Source: Palsa-504 sp050011155 (lineage in GTDB: Bacteria; Actinomycetota; Actinomycetes; Streptosporangiales; Streptosporangiaceae). From it: a stretch of 64,000 nt of DNA. The notes beneath the pieces were generated by a model, which saw nothing but the letters and a program-made list of their open reading frames with translations, was not told the origin of the DNA and ran no database searches. Shown here piece after piece: positions 1 to 7,516 of this stretch. The position numbers were made by a program, and so were the translations under genes. Each line of letters starts with the position of its first letter. Within the stretch, counting starts at the first letter, position 1. Location: positions 4,899-68,898 of the forward strand of contig JBEKJP010000020.1 in the NCBI GenBank assembly GCA_050011155.1, written 5' to 3'.

Positions 1-316
1 GATGCCGGGGCGCCGGGGCACCTTGCGGGCGGTGTTCTTGATGCTGACGGTGCACGGGTCATCTCACGAGGGGCGTGCTGGGCCGGGCGCCCCGCGGCAG
101 GACGTAGTGAAACCGCGGTTCCAGTGCGTCCTGGCGCGGTGAAAGCGCGGTTCCGTAGCGTTCCGGCCGGTGCTGCCGCCCGGGCCGCGGCCCCGCCAGT
201 TTGCAACACGCCCTGTAGCGCCGGCAGATGCCGAATCGGCAGGGCGGTTGTTGGGTGTGTCGGTGTGGGCATGACGCTGACGTGTCGCGCTGACCGGGCC
301 TATTAAGATCCGGTGC
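1..316. other. No supported gene; direct repeats upstream of pip
   Basis: I find no convincing coding frame in the first 316 bases. The stretch carries two near-identical 16-bp copies of GTGAAA(C/G)CGCGGTTCC at 107-122 and 139-154, 32 bp apart. The first copy contains the perfect palindrome AACCGCGGTT at 111-120. The far end forms the promoter region of the downstream peptidase gene. Confidence 0.5.
304..309 (+). promoter_or_regulatory. Possible -10 box of a leaderless promoter
   Basis: TAAGAT lies seven bases before the ATG at 317 and no Shine-Dalgarno sequence is visible. This spacing would place transcription start at or next to the start codon, as in the leaderless transcripts common in actinomycetes. 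It is only a sequence match. Confidence 0.3.
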
Positions 317-1336
317 ATGCCCAGGTATCCGGATATCGAGCCCTATGAGAGCGGCCTGCTGGACACGGGTGACGGGAACCTCGTGTACTGGGAGACCTGC
401 GGGAACCCTGATGGCGTGCCCGCGCTGATCGTGCACGGTGGCCCGGGGTCGGGCTGCACGGCGGGGAACCGGAGGTCGCTTGACCCGGGGAAGTTCCGGA
501 TCGTCATCTTCGATCAGCGCAACTGCGGCCGCAGCCTGCCGCACGCCAGTGACCCTGCGGCGGACATGAGCCTGAATACGACCGGGCACCTGCTCAGGGA
601 CATGGAGCAGCTGCGCGAGCACCTTGGCGTGGAGAAGTGGCTGCTGCGCGGCGGGTCGTGGGGGGTGACGCTGTCGCTGGCGTACGCGGAGCGGCATCCG
701 GAGCGGGTCAGCGGGATGCTCATGCTCAGCGTGACCTCGACCAGGCGGCTGGAGCTTGACTGGCTGTACCGGGGCGTCGGCCGGTTCTTCCCCGAGGCCT
801 GGGCCCGGTTCCGCGACTTCGCGGGCCTGACCGGTTCGTACCGGCTGCCGACCGACAGCACGCCGCCGATCCCGGGCCTGCTCCAGGCGTACTCACAGAT
901 GATGGAGGACCCCGACATCGAAGTCCGGTCGAGGGCCGCGGCCGAGTGGACGACCTGGGAGGACGCGGTCATCTCGCAGGAAAGCAACGGGAGCCCCGGC
1001 GCGTACGGCGACCGGCCCGACGACGCGAAACTGGCGTTCGTGCGCATCTGCTCGCACTACTTCGCGCACGACGGCTTCCTCGAGGACGGCGTGCTGATCC
1101 GCGAGGCCGGCCAGCTGGCCGGCATCCCCGGCGTCTTGATCCACGGCCGCAACGACCTCGGCGGCGGCGCCTGCACCCCGTGGGAACTCGCCCGCGCCTG
1201 GCCCGGCGCCGAGCTGATCATCATCGAAGACTCCGGCCATACCGGCAGCACCACCATGACCGAGCAGATGCACGCCGCCGCCGGCCGCCTCTACGAGCAG
1301 ATCACGAACCCGCCCACCCGCGTGGCGCATACGTAA
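317..1336 (+). CDS. pip: Prolyl iminopeptidase-like alpha/beta hydrolase
   Basis: This 339-residue cytoplasmic protein fits the S33 peptidase family, which removes N-terminal proline from peptides. HGGPG (residues 40-44) forms the oxyanion loop, DQRNCGRS lies at 66-73, and the nucleophile elbow GGSWG places the catalytic serine at 114. IHGRND and EDSGHTGS near the C-terminus supply the likely Asp and His. Length is close to the family norm of about 315-330. It appears to be a single-gene unit with a leaderless-type start, convergent with the LacI gene downstream. The GRND variant around the acid residue is slightly unusual, so substrate choice within S33 is less certain than the fold. Confidence 0.85.
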   Translation: MPRYPDIEPYESGLLDTGDGNLVYWETCGNPDGVPALIVHGGPGSGCTAGNRRSLDPGKFRIVIFDQRNCGRSLPHASDPAADMSLNTTGHLLRDMEQLREHLGVEKWLLRGGSWGVTLSLAYAERHPERVSGMLMLSVTSTRRLELDWLYRGVGRFFPEAWARFRDFAGLTGSYRLPTDSTPPIPGLLQAYSQMMEDPDIEVRSRAAAEWTTWEDAVISQESNGSPGAYGDRPDDAKLAFVRICSHYFAHDGFLEDGVLIREAGQLAGIPGVLIHGRNDLGGGACTPWELARAWPGAELIIIEDSGHTGSTTMTEQMHAAAGRLYEQITNPPTRVAHT

Positions 1337-1377
1337 ACCAGTCCGCATTCCGGCGTACCTCCGGAGCAGGCGCGGGC

Positions 1378-2538
1378 TCACCCGCTTGCTCTGGATCCGG
1401 AGGCCGGGGCGGTGTGCGGGCCGCAGCCGCAGCTTTCCCTGATGATGAGCTCGGCGGGCAGCCGTTCGACGTGGCGGGGCAGGTCCGGCTGGGCGATCCG
1501 CTGCAGCAGGCGGGCGCAGGCACGCTCGCCGAGGAGGCGCATGGGCTGCCGGACCGTGGTCAGGGGCGGTAGGAGCAGGGCGCCGGCGTGCATGTCGTCG
1601 AAGCCGACGACGGCGATGTCGGCTGGGACCCGAATCCCTGCCAGCTGCAGCTCGCGGATGGCTCCGATCGCCATCTGGTCGTTGGCGCAGACGATCGCAT
1701 CGGGTCGCTCCCGCCGCGGCCGGGTGAGGATCTCGCGCACGGCCAGCTGGCCGCTCATGGCGGCGAACCAGCCCTGGAAGGACCCGGCCAGCGTCGCGCC
1801 CGGGTGCGCGGCGACTGCGTCCGCCAGGGCGCTGTGCCGTTCCCGTGCGTCCGGGGCCTCCGGCGGCCCGGTTATCTCGAACAGCCGGGTCCGGCCGTGC
1901 CGTTCGACCAGGTGGCCGACCAGCGCCTTAGTGCCGGCCCGGTTGTCGACGCCGAAGACGTCGGCGTGCGGCTCGCCGGGGGAGCCGGCGACCAGCACGA
2001 CCGGGACACGTGCGGCCACTCGCGCCAGGTGCTCGGAGCTGACGATCCCCTCGGCGATGAGCATCCCGTCGACCTTGGCCGATATTTTCTGCATCCGCTG
2101 ATAGGCGCCCGCCGGGTTGTCGTCGCGTAGCAAGGCGATCAGCAGCGACCATTCGATCTCGCCCAGCGAGGACTCCACGCCGCGCAGTACCTCTTCGATG
2201 AACAGCAAGCCCTGCTGCTCGACATCGGTGTCAGGGCTGCGGCTTTCCACGGCCAGGAGCCCGATCACTTCCTTGCGCTGCCGGACCATGCTCTGCGCCG
2301 CGCTGTCGGGAACGTAGCCGAGGGCCTCGATCACCTCCAGCACGCGCGCCCGGGTGGACGGGCGGACCCGGTCCTGGCCGTGGACTACCCGGGAGACCGT
2401 AGCCGTGGAGACTCCCGCTTCTCGCGCCACGTCGTAGAGCGTGGCGGCCGGAGAAACGCCGAACCCGGTCAGCCGGTTCCCCTCTCGTGTGCTGCCACCA
2501 CGGCAGTCGGCAACCTGCGCGGCGCAACCCGCGATCAC
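1378..2538 (-). CDS. LacI-family transcriptional regulator
   Basis: The protein has an N-terminal LacI helix-turn-helix (TLYDVAREAGVSTATVSRVVHG, split here as TLYDVAREAGVS and TATVSRVVHG, about residues 32-53) followed by a periplasmic-binding-protein-like effector domain ending in a Cys-rich ESCGCGPH tail. The listed start is GTG at 2538 and gives about 30 extra residues before the helix-turn-helix. No good ribosome-binding site precedes it, and a rare CTG at about 2472 behind GAGAGGGG is an alternative. A cre/LacI-type palindrome lies 14-27 bp upstream of 2538, which suggests autoregulation. The target operon is not evident: the gene is convergent with pip and has the MarR gene upstream on the same strand. 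Effector is probably a sugar by family, not shown here. Confidence 0.85.
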   Translation of the reverse strand: MIAGCAAQVADCRGGSTREGNRLTGFGVSPAATLYDVAREAGVSTATVSRVVHGQDRVRPSTRARVLEVIEALGYVPDSAAQSMVRQRKEVIGLLAVESRSPDTDVEQQGLLFIEEVLRGVESSLGEIEWSLLIALLRDDNPAGAYQRMQKISAKVDGMLIAEGIVSSEHLARVAARVPVVLVAGSPGEPHADVFGVDNRAGTKALVGHLVERHGRTRLFEITGPPEAPDARERHSALADAVAAHPGATLAGSFQGWFAAMSGQLAVREILTRPRRERPDAIVCANDQMAIGAIRELQLAGIRVPADIAVVGFDDMHAGALLLPPLTTVRQPMRLLGERACARLLQRIAQPDLPRHVERLPAELIIRESCGCGPHTAPASGSRASG

Positions 2539-2551
2539 CGCAGATTACCAA

Positions 2552-2565
2552 TCTAAGCGCTTACA
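2552..2565. promoter_or_regulatory. LacI-type operator palindrome
   Basis: TCTAAGCGCTTACA contains the perfect 10-bp palindrome TAAGCGCTTA with its central CG step (2554-2563). It differs at one base from the classical cre-type site TGTAAGCGCTTACA. It sits just upstream of the LacI gene start, the expected place for autoregulation. Confidence 0.6.
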
Positions 2566-2609
2566 TGCCGCTGAATTCCATGATGCCCACCGAGTGGGTA
2601 GGCGCGCGG

Positions 2610-3059
2610 CTAGGTCAGGCGGGACAAGAGGCTGACGAACTGGCGCCGCTGCGCCGCGGTGAGGGGGGCGAGCACGGCCTCCTGGATCCCTTCGATAACG
2701 GCATCGAGCCTGACGAGCGCGTCGGCCCCTTGGGGAGTGAGCGTGACGATGTTGCGCCGTTTGTGGCCGGGGTCGACCTTCCGCTCGACGTAGCCGCGTG
2801 ACTCGAGTTCGTTGAGGGCGGCGGTGACGTCGCTCCGGTCGATCCCGGTGTCACGGCTGAGGTCGGCTTGGCTGGCCGGCCCCCACTGCTCGAGCGCGGC
2901 CAGCAGCCGGAAGTGGTAGCCGCGCAGTCCGTCGCCGTGGGCCTCGAAGCCGGCCGCCAGCAGCGCTGAGGAGCGGGCGAAGACGCGGCTGAGGATCCAG
3001 GTCGGACGTTCCCCGACCCGATCAGGAACCCGGCCGATGGCATCGTGACGCACTGGCAT
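2610..3059 (-). CDS. MarR-family transcriptional regulator
   Basis: This is a 149-residue winged-helix regulator. Recognisable segments are the helix-turn-helix QADLSRDTGIDRSDVTAAL, the wing ESRGYVERKVDPGHKRRNIV, and the LTPQG that follows in MarR proteins. I chose the ATG at 3059 rather than the longer frame to 3095, because the longer version would run into the operator region. The gene is divergent from an MFS efflux pump, with three palindromes between them, the usual arrangement for a ligand-released repressor of a drug or metabolite exporter. The promoter -10 TAATCT at 3067-3072 leaves almost no leader. Confidence 0.85.
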   Translation of the reverse strand: MPVRHDAIGRVPDRVGERPTWILSRVFARSSALLAAGFEAHGDGLRGYHFRLLAALEQWGPASQADLSRDTGIDRSDVTAALNELESRGYVERKVDPGHKRRNIVTLTPQGADALVRLDAVIEGIQEAVLAPLTAAQRRQFVSLLSRLT

Positions 3060-3076
3060 GCCCCTCAGATTATCAG

Positions 3077-3134
3077 TTGTTGGCCAGGCCAACACTTTGC
3101 TATGTTGGTTAAACCAACATTGGCCAGGCCAACA
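3077..3134. promoter_or_regulatory. Triple palindromic MarR operator in divergent promoter
   Basis: Three inverted repeats share TTGG/CCAA arms: TGTTGGCCAGGCCAACA (3078-3094, perfect), ATGTTGGTTAAACCAACAT (3102-3120, perfect) and TTGGCCAGGCCAA (3120-3132). Their centres are 25 and 15 bp apart. Sites 1 and 3 also form a 17-bp direct repeat. A plausible efflux-gene promoter (TTGTTG at 3077-3082, TATGTT at 3101-3106, 18-bp spacer) is covered by sites 1 and 2, and the opposing -10 of the MarR gene abuts site 1. Confidence 0.75.
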
Positions 3135-3145
3135 CTGGAGGTCGT

Positions 3146-4633
3146 ATGGCGGCCCAACCCGTAACGCTCGGCAGCTGGCGTGGCAGGCGGATCCTGCTGC
3201 TCCTCTGCGCGGTCGCGTTGCTGGACTTCATCGACGCGTCCATCACGAACGTGGCGCTACCTCACATCCTGCGCTCGCTGCACTTCTCGGTGCAGAGCCT
3301 GCAGTGGGTGCCGTCCGCGTACCTGCTGACCTACGGCGGTTTCATGCTGCTCGGCGGGCGGCTGGCCGACCTCCTCGGCCGACGCGGCGTCATGCTCGCC
3401 GGCACGGCCCTGGTGGGACTCGCCTCGCTGGCCGGCGGGTTCGCCGGGGACGCGGGCGTGTTCATCGCTGCCCGGCTCGTCCAAGGCCTCGGCGCCGCGC
3501 TGATGCTTCCGGCGGCGCTCTCGACGCTCACCACCACGTTCACGACCAACCGCGACCGCCAGTCGGCGCTCGGGGTCTGGGCCGCGGTCGCGGGTCTGGC
3601 CTCAGCCGCCGGAATCCTGCTCGGCGGCGTCCTGACCGAGGGCCCTGGCTGGCGATGGGTCATGTTCGTCAACCCGATCGCCTGCGTGCTCGTGATCCCG
3701 GCCATCGTCGCGATCCTGCCCCGTGACCTCCCGGCGGATCGCACCACCCGGTTCGACCTGCTCGGGAGCCTCGTCGTCACCGGCGGGATGCTGCTGCTGG
3801 TCTACGCCCTTATCAAGGCGCCCAGTCAGGGCTGGGGTGCCGCCGCCACGTGGCTCGAGCTGGCGGGTGCGGTGCTTTTGCTGGCCTGCTTCGTGGTCAT
3901 CGAGCGGATCGCCCGCGACCCCATCCTGCCGCTGAGTATCTTCCGGGTGCCCGGCCTGGCGGCCGCGAACCTCACGGGACTGATCGGCTTCGCGGGCATG
4001 CTCTCGATGTTCTACTTCCTCACCCTCTACATGCAGAACATCCTCGGCTACTCGCCGGTCGTCGCCGGGGCGGCGTACCTTCCGCTCACCGTCGCCATCG
4101 GGATCTCGGCCGGGGTGGGATCCAAGCTGCTCACCAAGGCCGGCAGCCGCGTGGTGATCTGCGCGGGTGCGCTGATCGCGGCCGGCGGCCTGCTCCTGCT
4201 GAGCCGGGTCCCGGTCGGCGGCGGCTACGCCGCCCACATCTTGCCCGGGCTGCTGCTCGTCGCCTTCGGCACGGGACCGGTGTTCGTGGGGGTGACGACG
4301 GCCGCCAACGCGGGCGTCGAGCCGAGCCGCGCGGGGCTGGCCGCCGCCATCCTCAACTCCTCCCAGCAACTCGGCGGTGCCCTCGGGCTGGCCATTTTCT
4401 CGGCCGTCGGCGCCGCGCGCATCAGCCATCTCCTCGCCACGGGCACCCCCGTCCGCGACGCCACCGCCTCCGGCCTGCGGCATGCCCTGGCCACCGGAGC
4501 CGTGTTCGCCGCGGCCGCGGCGGTCCTGGCCCTGGCCACGAAGAACACCCGCGAAGACCCGGCCCGCCACGAGGCCGAAGGGGACCAGCCGCAGGACGCG
4601 GCCGGCCTAGAAACAAAAATGGAGATCAGATGA
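3146..4633 (+). CDS. MFS transporter, DHA2 (EmrB/QacA) drug efflux family
   Basis: The 495-residue protein has the length and about 14 hydrophobic segments of the DHA2 family of proton-coupled multidrug exporters. Motif A-like GGRLADLLGRRGVML follows the second helix. The family signature near helix 1 appears as LLDFIDASITNVALPHI, the usual LD-x-T-x-VNVALP with Ile-Asp-Ala. A Shine-Dalgarno GGAGG precedes the ATG. It is divergent from the MarR regulator through a triple operator and overlaps the next gene by 4 bp (ATGA), so both are co-transcribed and probably induced by the exported compound. The substrate cannot be read from the sequence. Confidence 0.88.
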   Translation: MAAQPVTLGSWRGRRILLLLCAVALLDFIDASITNVALPHILRSLHFSVQSLQWVPSAYLLTYGGFMLLGGRLADLLGRRGVMLAGTALVGLASLAGGFAGDAGVFIAARLVQGLGAALMLPAALSTLTTTFTTNRDRQSALGVWAAVAGLASAAGILLGGVLTEGPGWRWVMFVNPIACVLVIPAIVAILPRDLPADRTTRFDLLGSLVVTGGMLLLVYALIKAPSQGWGAAATWLELAGAVLLLACFVVIERIARDPILPLSIFRVPGLAAANLTGLIGFAGMLSMFYFLTLYMQNILGYSPVVAGAAYLPLTVAIGISAGVGSKLLTKAGSRVVICAGALIAAGGLLLLSRVPVGGGYAAHILPGLLLVAFGTGPVFVGVTTAANAGVEPSRAGLAAAILNSSQQLGGALGLAIFSAVGAARISHLLATGTPVRDATASGLRHALATGAVFAAAAAVLALATKNTREDPARHEAEGDQPQDAAGLETKMEIR

Positions 4634-5316
4634 CGAACGAAATATCCGCCAGCCCCGCCCCCGCCCGCGTGCTGGTCGTCGGACGCAGCCCGGGCGTGCT
4701 GGTGGCGGCCGTCGAGTTGCTGCGCGGCCAGGGCCATCGCGCCGACGCGACCAACCAGTTCGACCAGGTGCTCGACGACTACGACGTCAGCGACCTCGAT
4801 GTCCTGGTCTTCGGGGGCATGGTCCCGCCCGGCACCAAGCGGCACCTCGGCGACGAGATCACCAAGCGCAATCCCGGGATCACCTTCGTCCAGGGACTGG
4901 CCGGCATCGCCGGGGTTATCGCCGCCCAGGTAGCCGCGGTCACCTCTGGCGTCTCAGCGGGCGCCGCCGAGATCGGGTACGACGCCGAAAACCGGACGAT
5001 CCGGGTGACGCTGCCGGACGCCGCGCGGGTGACCATCGAGGCGCTGTGGATGACGTCATGGACGCCTCCTGAGCCCGCCAGCACCTCGATGCGGGTATTC
5101 GACGGCGAACTCGCCGCCGGATCCCACGACGTCGTTCTCCCGGACCGGGTCCCGGCCGAAGGGTCCTTCGCCGCCGTCACCGCCGGTGCCCAGGTGCGCG
5201 TCCTCACGGTCGGCCCTATCCCGGACTCCGTCCTGCGGATGGTGCCGAGATCGGCCGCCGACCAGCGGCTGCCCGATGTCGCGACCGTCACTACCCACGG
5301 CGATGGCGGCGGGTAA
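4630..5316 (+). CDS. Hypothetical protein coupled to MFS pump
   Basis: I do not recognise this 228-residue protein. It starts inside the stop of the pump gene (ATGA, 4630-4633) with GGAG upstream, so it is translationally coupled. Residues 15-100 look like a Rossmann or receiver-like alpha/beta unit (VLVVGRSPGVLVAAVELLRG, then DLDVLVFGGMVPPGTK, then ITFVQGLAGIAGVIAAQV). The second half is beta-rich (IGYDAENRTIRVTLPDAARVTIE) and lacks signal peptide or membrane helices. The context points to a cytoplasmic accessory or sensing role in the MarR/MFS operon, which is inference only. Confidence 0.7.
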   Translation: MTNEISASPAPARVLVVGRSPGVLVAAVELLRGQGHRADATNQFDQVLDDYDVSDLDVLVFGGMVPPGTKRHLGDEITKRNPGITFVQGLAGIAGVIAAQVAAVTSGVSAGAAEIGYDAENRTIRVTLPDAARVTIEALWMTSWTPPEPASTSMRVFDGELAAGSHDVVLPDRVPAEGSFAAVTAGAQVRVLTVGPIPDSVLRMVPRSAADQRLPDVATVTTHGDGGG

Positions 5317-5319
5317 GGA

Positions 5320-6297
5320 TCAGGGCTTAGCCGCCTCGGCCAGGTCGTGCAGGCCCTGGGCGACGGCGAGCGTGGTGTCGACGGCGAGCAGCCGGGGCTC
5401 TTCCTCGCCCCGCAGCACGGCGTTGATATGCCGGGTCAGGCCGGTGAACGACAGTTCCCGCGGTGCGGCCGGGTGCTGGCGCGGCTCGTCGCGCCCGGCC
5501 TTGACCGCGTAGCTGTCGCCCGGACCCGGATGGAACGGGTTGGTCACGTGAATCTGCCCGGTGGTGCCTTCGAGTGTGGTGAACGCGTCGTAGCTGCGGC
5601 CGAAGCCGCACGACAGCAGCAGCCGACGTCCGGCCGGGTAGCCGAGTACCCCCCAGACGTCGACGTCCACGTCCTGGCCGCCGCGGATGGCCGTCGCCCA
5701 CGCCGACTGGTGTGGCGCGCCGAACAGCTCGGCGGCCAGCCGGATGGGGTAGCAGCCGACGTCGAGGAGCGCGCCGCCTTGCAGGTCCCGGGAGTAGCGG
5801 ATGTTGCCCGGCCGGGTCACCGAGAAGTGGAAGTTGGATTTGATCTCCATCAGCTCGCCGATGGCGCCGTCGGCGATGAGCTGCCTGAGCTGGGCCAGCT
5901 GCGCGTGGAACGGGAACGCGAACGCCTCCCAGAGCAGGGTCCCGGTCCGGCGGGCCGCCTCCAGCGTCCGTTCGGTGTCCGCCAGCGTGCCGCACAGTGG
6001 TTTCTCGCACAGCACCGGCTTGCCCGCCTCCAGCGCGCGGATGGTCCATTCCGCGTGCAGCGCGTTGGGCAGCGCGATGTACAGCGCGTCGATGTCGCGG
6101 TCATCGATCAAGGCCTGGTAGCCCGCCACGGCGCGGGCGATCCCGTTGTCGCGGGCGTACTGCCCGGTCCGCTCGGCCTCCCGGCCCGCCACCGCGGTCG
6201 CGTCGCCGCCGGCCTGCCGCAGCCCGGGCAGGAACACCGCGCGGGCGATGTTCGCGGTGCCGATGATGCCCCAGCGCACCTGGGCCGGGCTGGTCAT
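5320..6297 (-). CDS. Gfo/Idh/MocA-family NAD(P)-dependent oxidoreductase
   Basis: The 325-residue protein has an N-terminal Rossmann fold (VRWGIIGTANIARAVFLPG) and the family EKP motif (KPVLCEKPLCG), where Lys is the catalytic residue. The C-terminal alpha/beta dimer domain is complete. Members oxidise or reduce sugars, inositols, sugar acids or trans-dihydrodiols with NAD(P). I set the start at ATG 6297, which overlaps the upstream stub by ATGA; a longer frame adds an Arg-rich non-homologous tail. It is the last gene of the minus-strand transporter operon that begins at the TTGTCGACAA operator near 10970, so it is likely co-induced with the importer. It ends 3 bp from the hypothetical protein of the MFS operon. 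Confidence 0.85.
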   Translation of the reverse strand: MTSPAQVRWGIIGTANIARAVFLPGLRQAGGDATAVAGREAERTGQYARDNGIARAVAGYQALIDDRDIDALYIALPNALHAEWTIRALEAGKPVLCEKPLCGTLADTERTLEAARRTGTLLWEAFAFPFHAQLAQLRQLIADGAIGELMEIKSNFHFSVTRPGNIRYSRDLQGGALLDVGCYPIRLAAELFGAPHQSAWATAIRGGQDVDVDVWGVLGYPAGRRLLLSCGFGRSYDAFTTLEGTTGQIHVTNPFHPGPGDSYAVKAGRDEPRQHPAAPRELSFTGLTRHINAVLRGEEEPRLLAVDTTLAVAQGLHDLAEAAKP

Positions 6298-6503
6298 CGC
6301 GCGGCGCCGCCTTCTCCGTCCAGGGGCAGGGTGACCACGGCGGCGCCGTACTGATCCGCCGCGGCGGCGGCCCGCTCCGGCTCGCGGTCGCAGACCCCGA
6401 CGATCCGGCAGCGCTCGTCCCGGGCCCAGCCGGGCAGGTGGGCCAGGTTGGCCCACCGCCCCGCGCCCACGACGCCGATCCCGAGCGGATTTCCCGCGGT
6501 CAT
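6294..6503 (-). pseudogene. Truncated Gfo/Idh/MocA N-terminal domain
   Basis: Only 69 residues long, it consists of the NAD-binding half of a Gfo/Idh/MocA Rossmann fold (GIGVVGAGRWANLAHLPGW) and stops before the EKP lysine. It closely resembles the start of the full-length oxidoreductase at 12223 (VAVVGAGRWAQVAHIPGW), so it is probably the remnant of a paralogue. It nevertheless keeps ATGA-type overlaps with both neighbours, so it may still be translated as a coupler between the ATPase gene and the next oxidoreductase. It cannot be a working enzyme of the family because the catalytic and dimer domains are absent. Confidence 0.7.
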
Positions 6504-7516
6504 GCCTGCGACCTCCCGGTCTCGTGCTCTATCTCCCCCTGGCGCCAGCAGCGGGCGGCGTGCCGGTCCTGACCCGCCGGGAGGAGCTCGGTGTCCCAGG
6601 TCAGGCACTTGGCCACCGCGTACAGGCAACGGGCCGCGAACCGGCAGCCCGCGGGCACGTCGATCAGGCTCGGCGGCGATCCGCCGATGCTGCGTAGCTT
6701 TCCGCGCTGGCCTTCGGTAGGGAGCGCGTCCAGCAGCGCCCGAGTATAGGGGTGCCGGGGGTCGGTGATGATGTCAGCCGTGGCGCCTTCCTCCACGACC
6801 TGGCCCGCGTACATCACCACGATCCGGTCGCAGACTTCGGTGATCACCGCCAGGTCGTGGCTGACCAGGATCATGCTCATGCCGGTGTCTTCCTGCAGTT
6901 CGAGCAGCAGGCTGAGGATCTGATCCTGGATGATCACGTCCAGCGACGTGGTGGGCTCGTCGGCCAGCAGCAGCCGGGGTGAGGAGGCCAGCGCGATCGC
7001 GATCAGGACCCGCTGCAGCATCCCGCCGCTGAACTGGAACGGGTAGTCGCGCATGCGCCGGGCGGGCGCCGGAATGCCGACGCGCTCCAGCAGGCTGACG
7101 GCCCGTTCCCTGGCCTGGGCCCGGGACAGGCTGGCGTGCGCCTTGACCGCCTCCAGCAGCTGGTCGCCGATGCTGCGGACCGGGTTCAGCGCGGTCATCG
7201 GGTCCTGGAAGATCATCGCCAGCTGCGCGCCCCGCAGGGCCCGTAGCTCAGACGGCGGGGCATTCAGGATGCTCCGCTCGCCGTGCGGGTGGTAGATGAC
7301 CTCCCCGCTGGCGTGCAGGCTGGCGGCCGGCATCAGGCCCATGATCGTGCGGCAGGTCACCGTCTTGCCGCAGCCGCTCTCGCCGACGATGCCGAGTACC
7401 TCGGCCTCGTGCACGGTGAGCGACACCCCGTCGACCGCGCGGACCACGCCCTGGCTGGTGGCCAGGTAGCTGCGCAGATCCTGGACCGTGAGCAGCGGCT
7501 TCCCTGGCACGCTCAC
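6500..7516 (-). CDS. Peptide/opine-type ABC importer ATPase (DppD/OppD class)
   Basis: The 338-residue ATPase has Walker A GESGCGKT, signature FSGGMLQR, Walker B LLLADEPTT, the H-loop VSHDLAV, and the oligopeptide-transporter C-terminal region with Cys residues (AGCRFAARC) found in DppD/OppD. Start is GTG at 7516, overlapping the permease stop by GTGA; the open frame extends upstream but out of homology. It powers the importer encoded upstream. Its usual partner, a DppF-type ATPase, is not in this operon but lies at 15703-16794 under the same operator motif. Confidence 0.9.
   Translation of the reverse strand: MSVPGKPLLTVQDLRSYLATSQGVVRAVDGVSLTVHEAEVLGIVGESGCGKTVTCRTIMGLMPAASLHASGEVIYHPHGERSILNAPPSELRALRGAQLAMIFQDPMTALNPVRSIGDQLLEAVKAHASLSRAQARERAVSLLERVGIPAPARRMRDYPFQFSGGMLQRVLIAIALASSPRLLLADEPTTSLDVIIQDQILSLLLELQEDTGMSMILVSHDLAVITEVCDRIVVMYAGQVVEEGATADIITDPRHPYTRALLDALPTEGQRGKLRSIGGSPPSLIDVPAGCRFAARCLYAVAKCLTWDTELLPAGQDRHAARCWRQGEIEHETGRSQA

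Noticed and set aside
1..62. Possible gene running off the left edge
   Set aside because: None of the frames through the first 60 bases gives a recognisable protein pattern on either strand.
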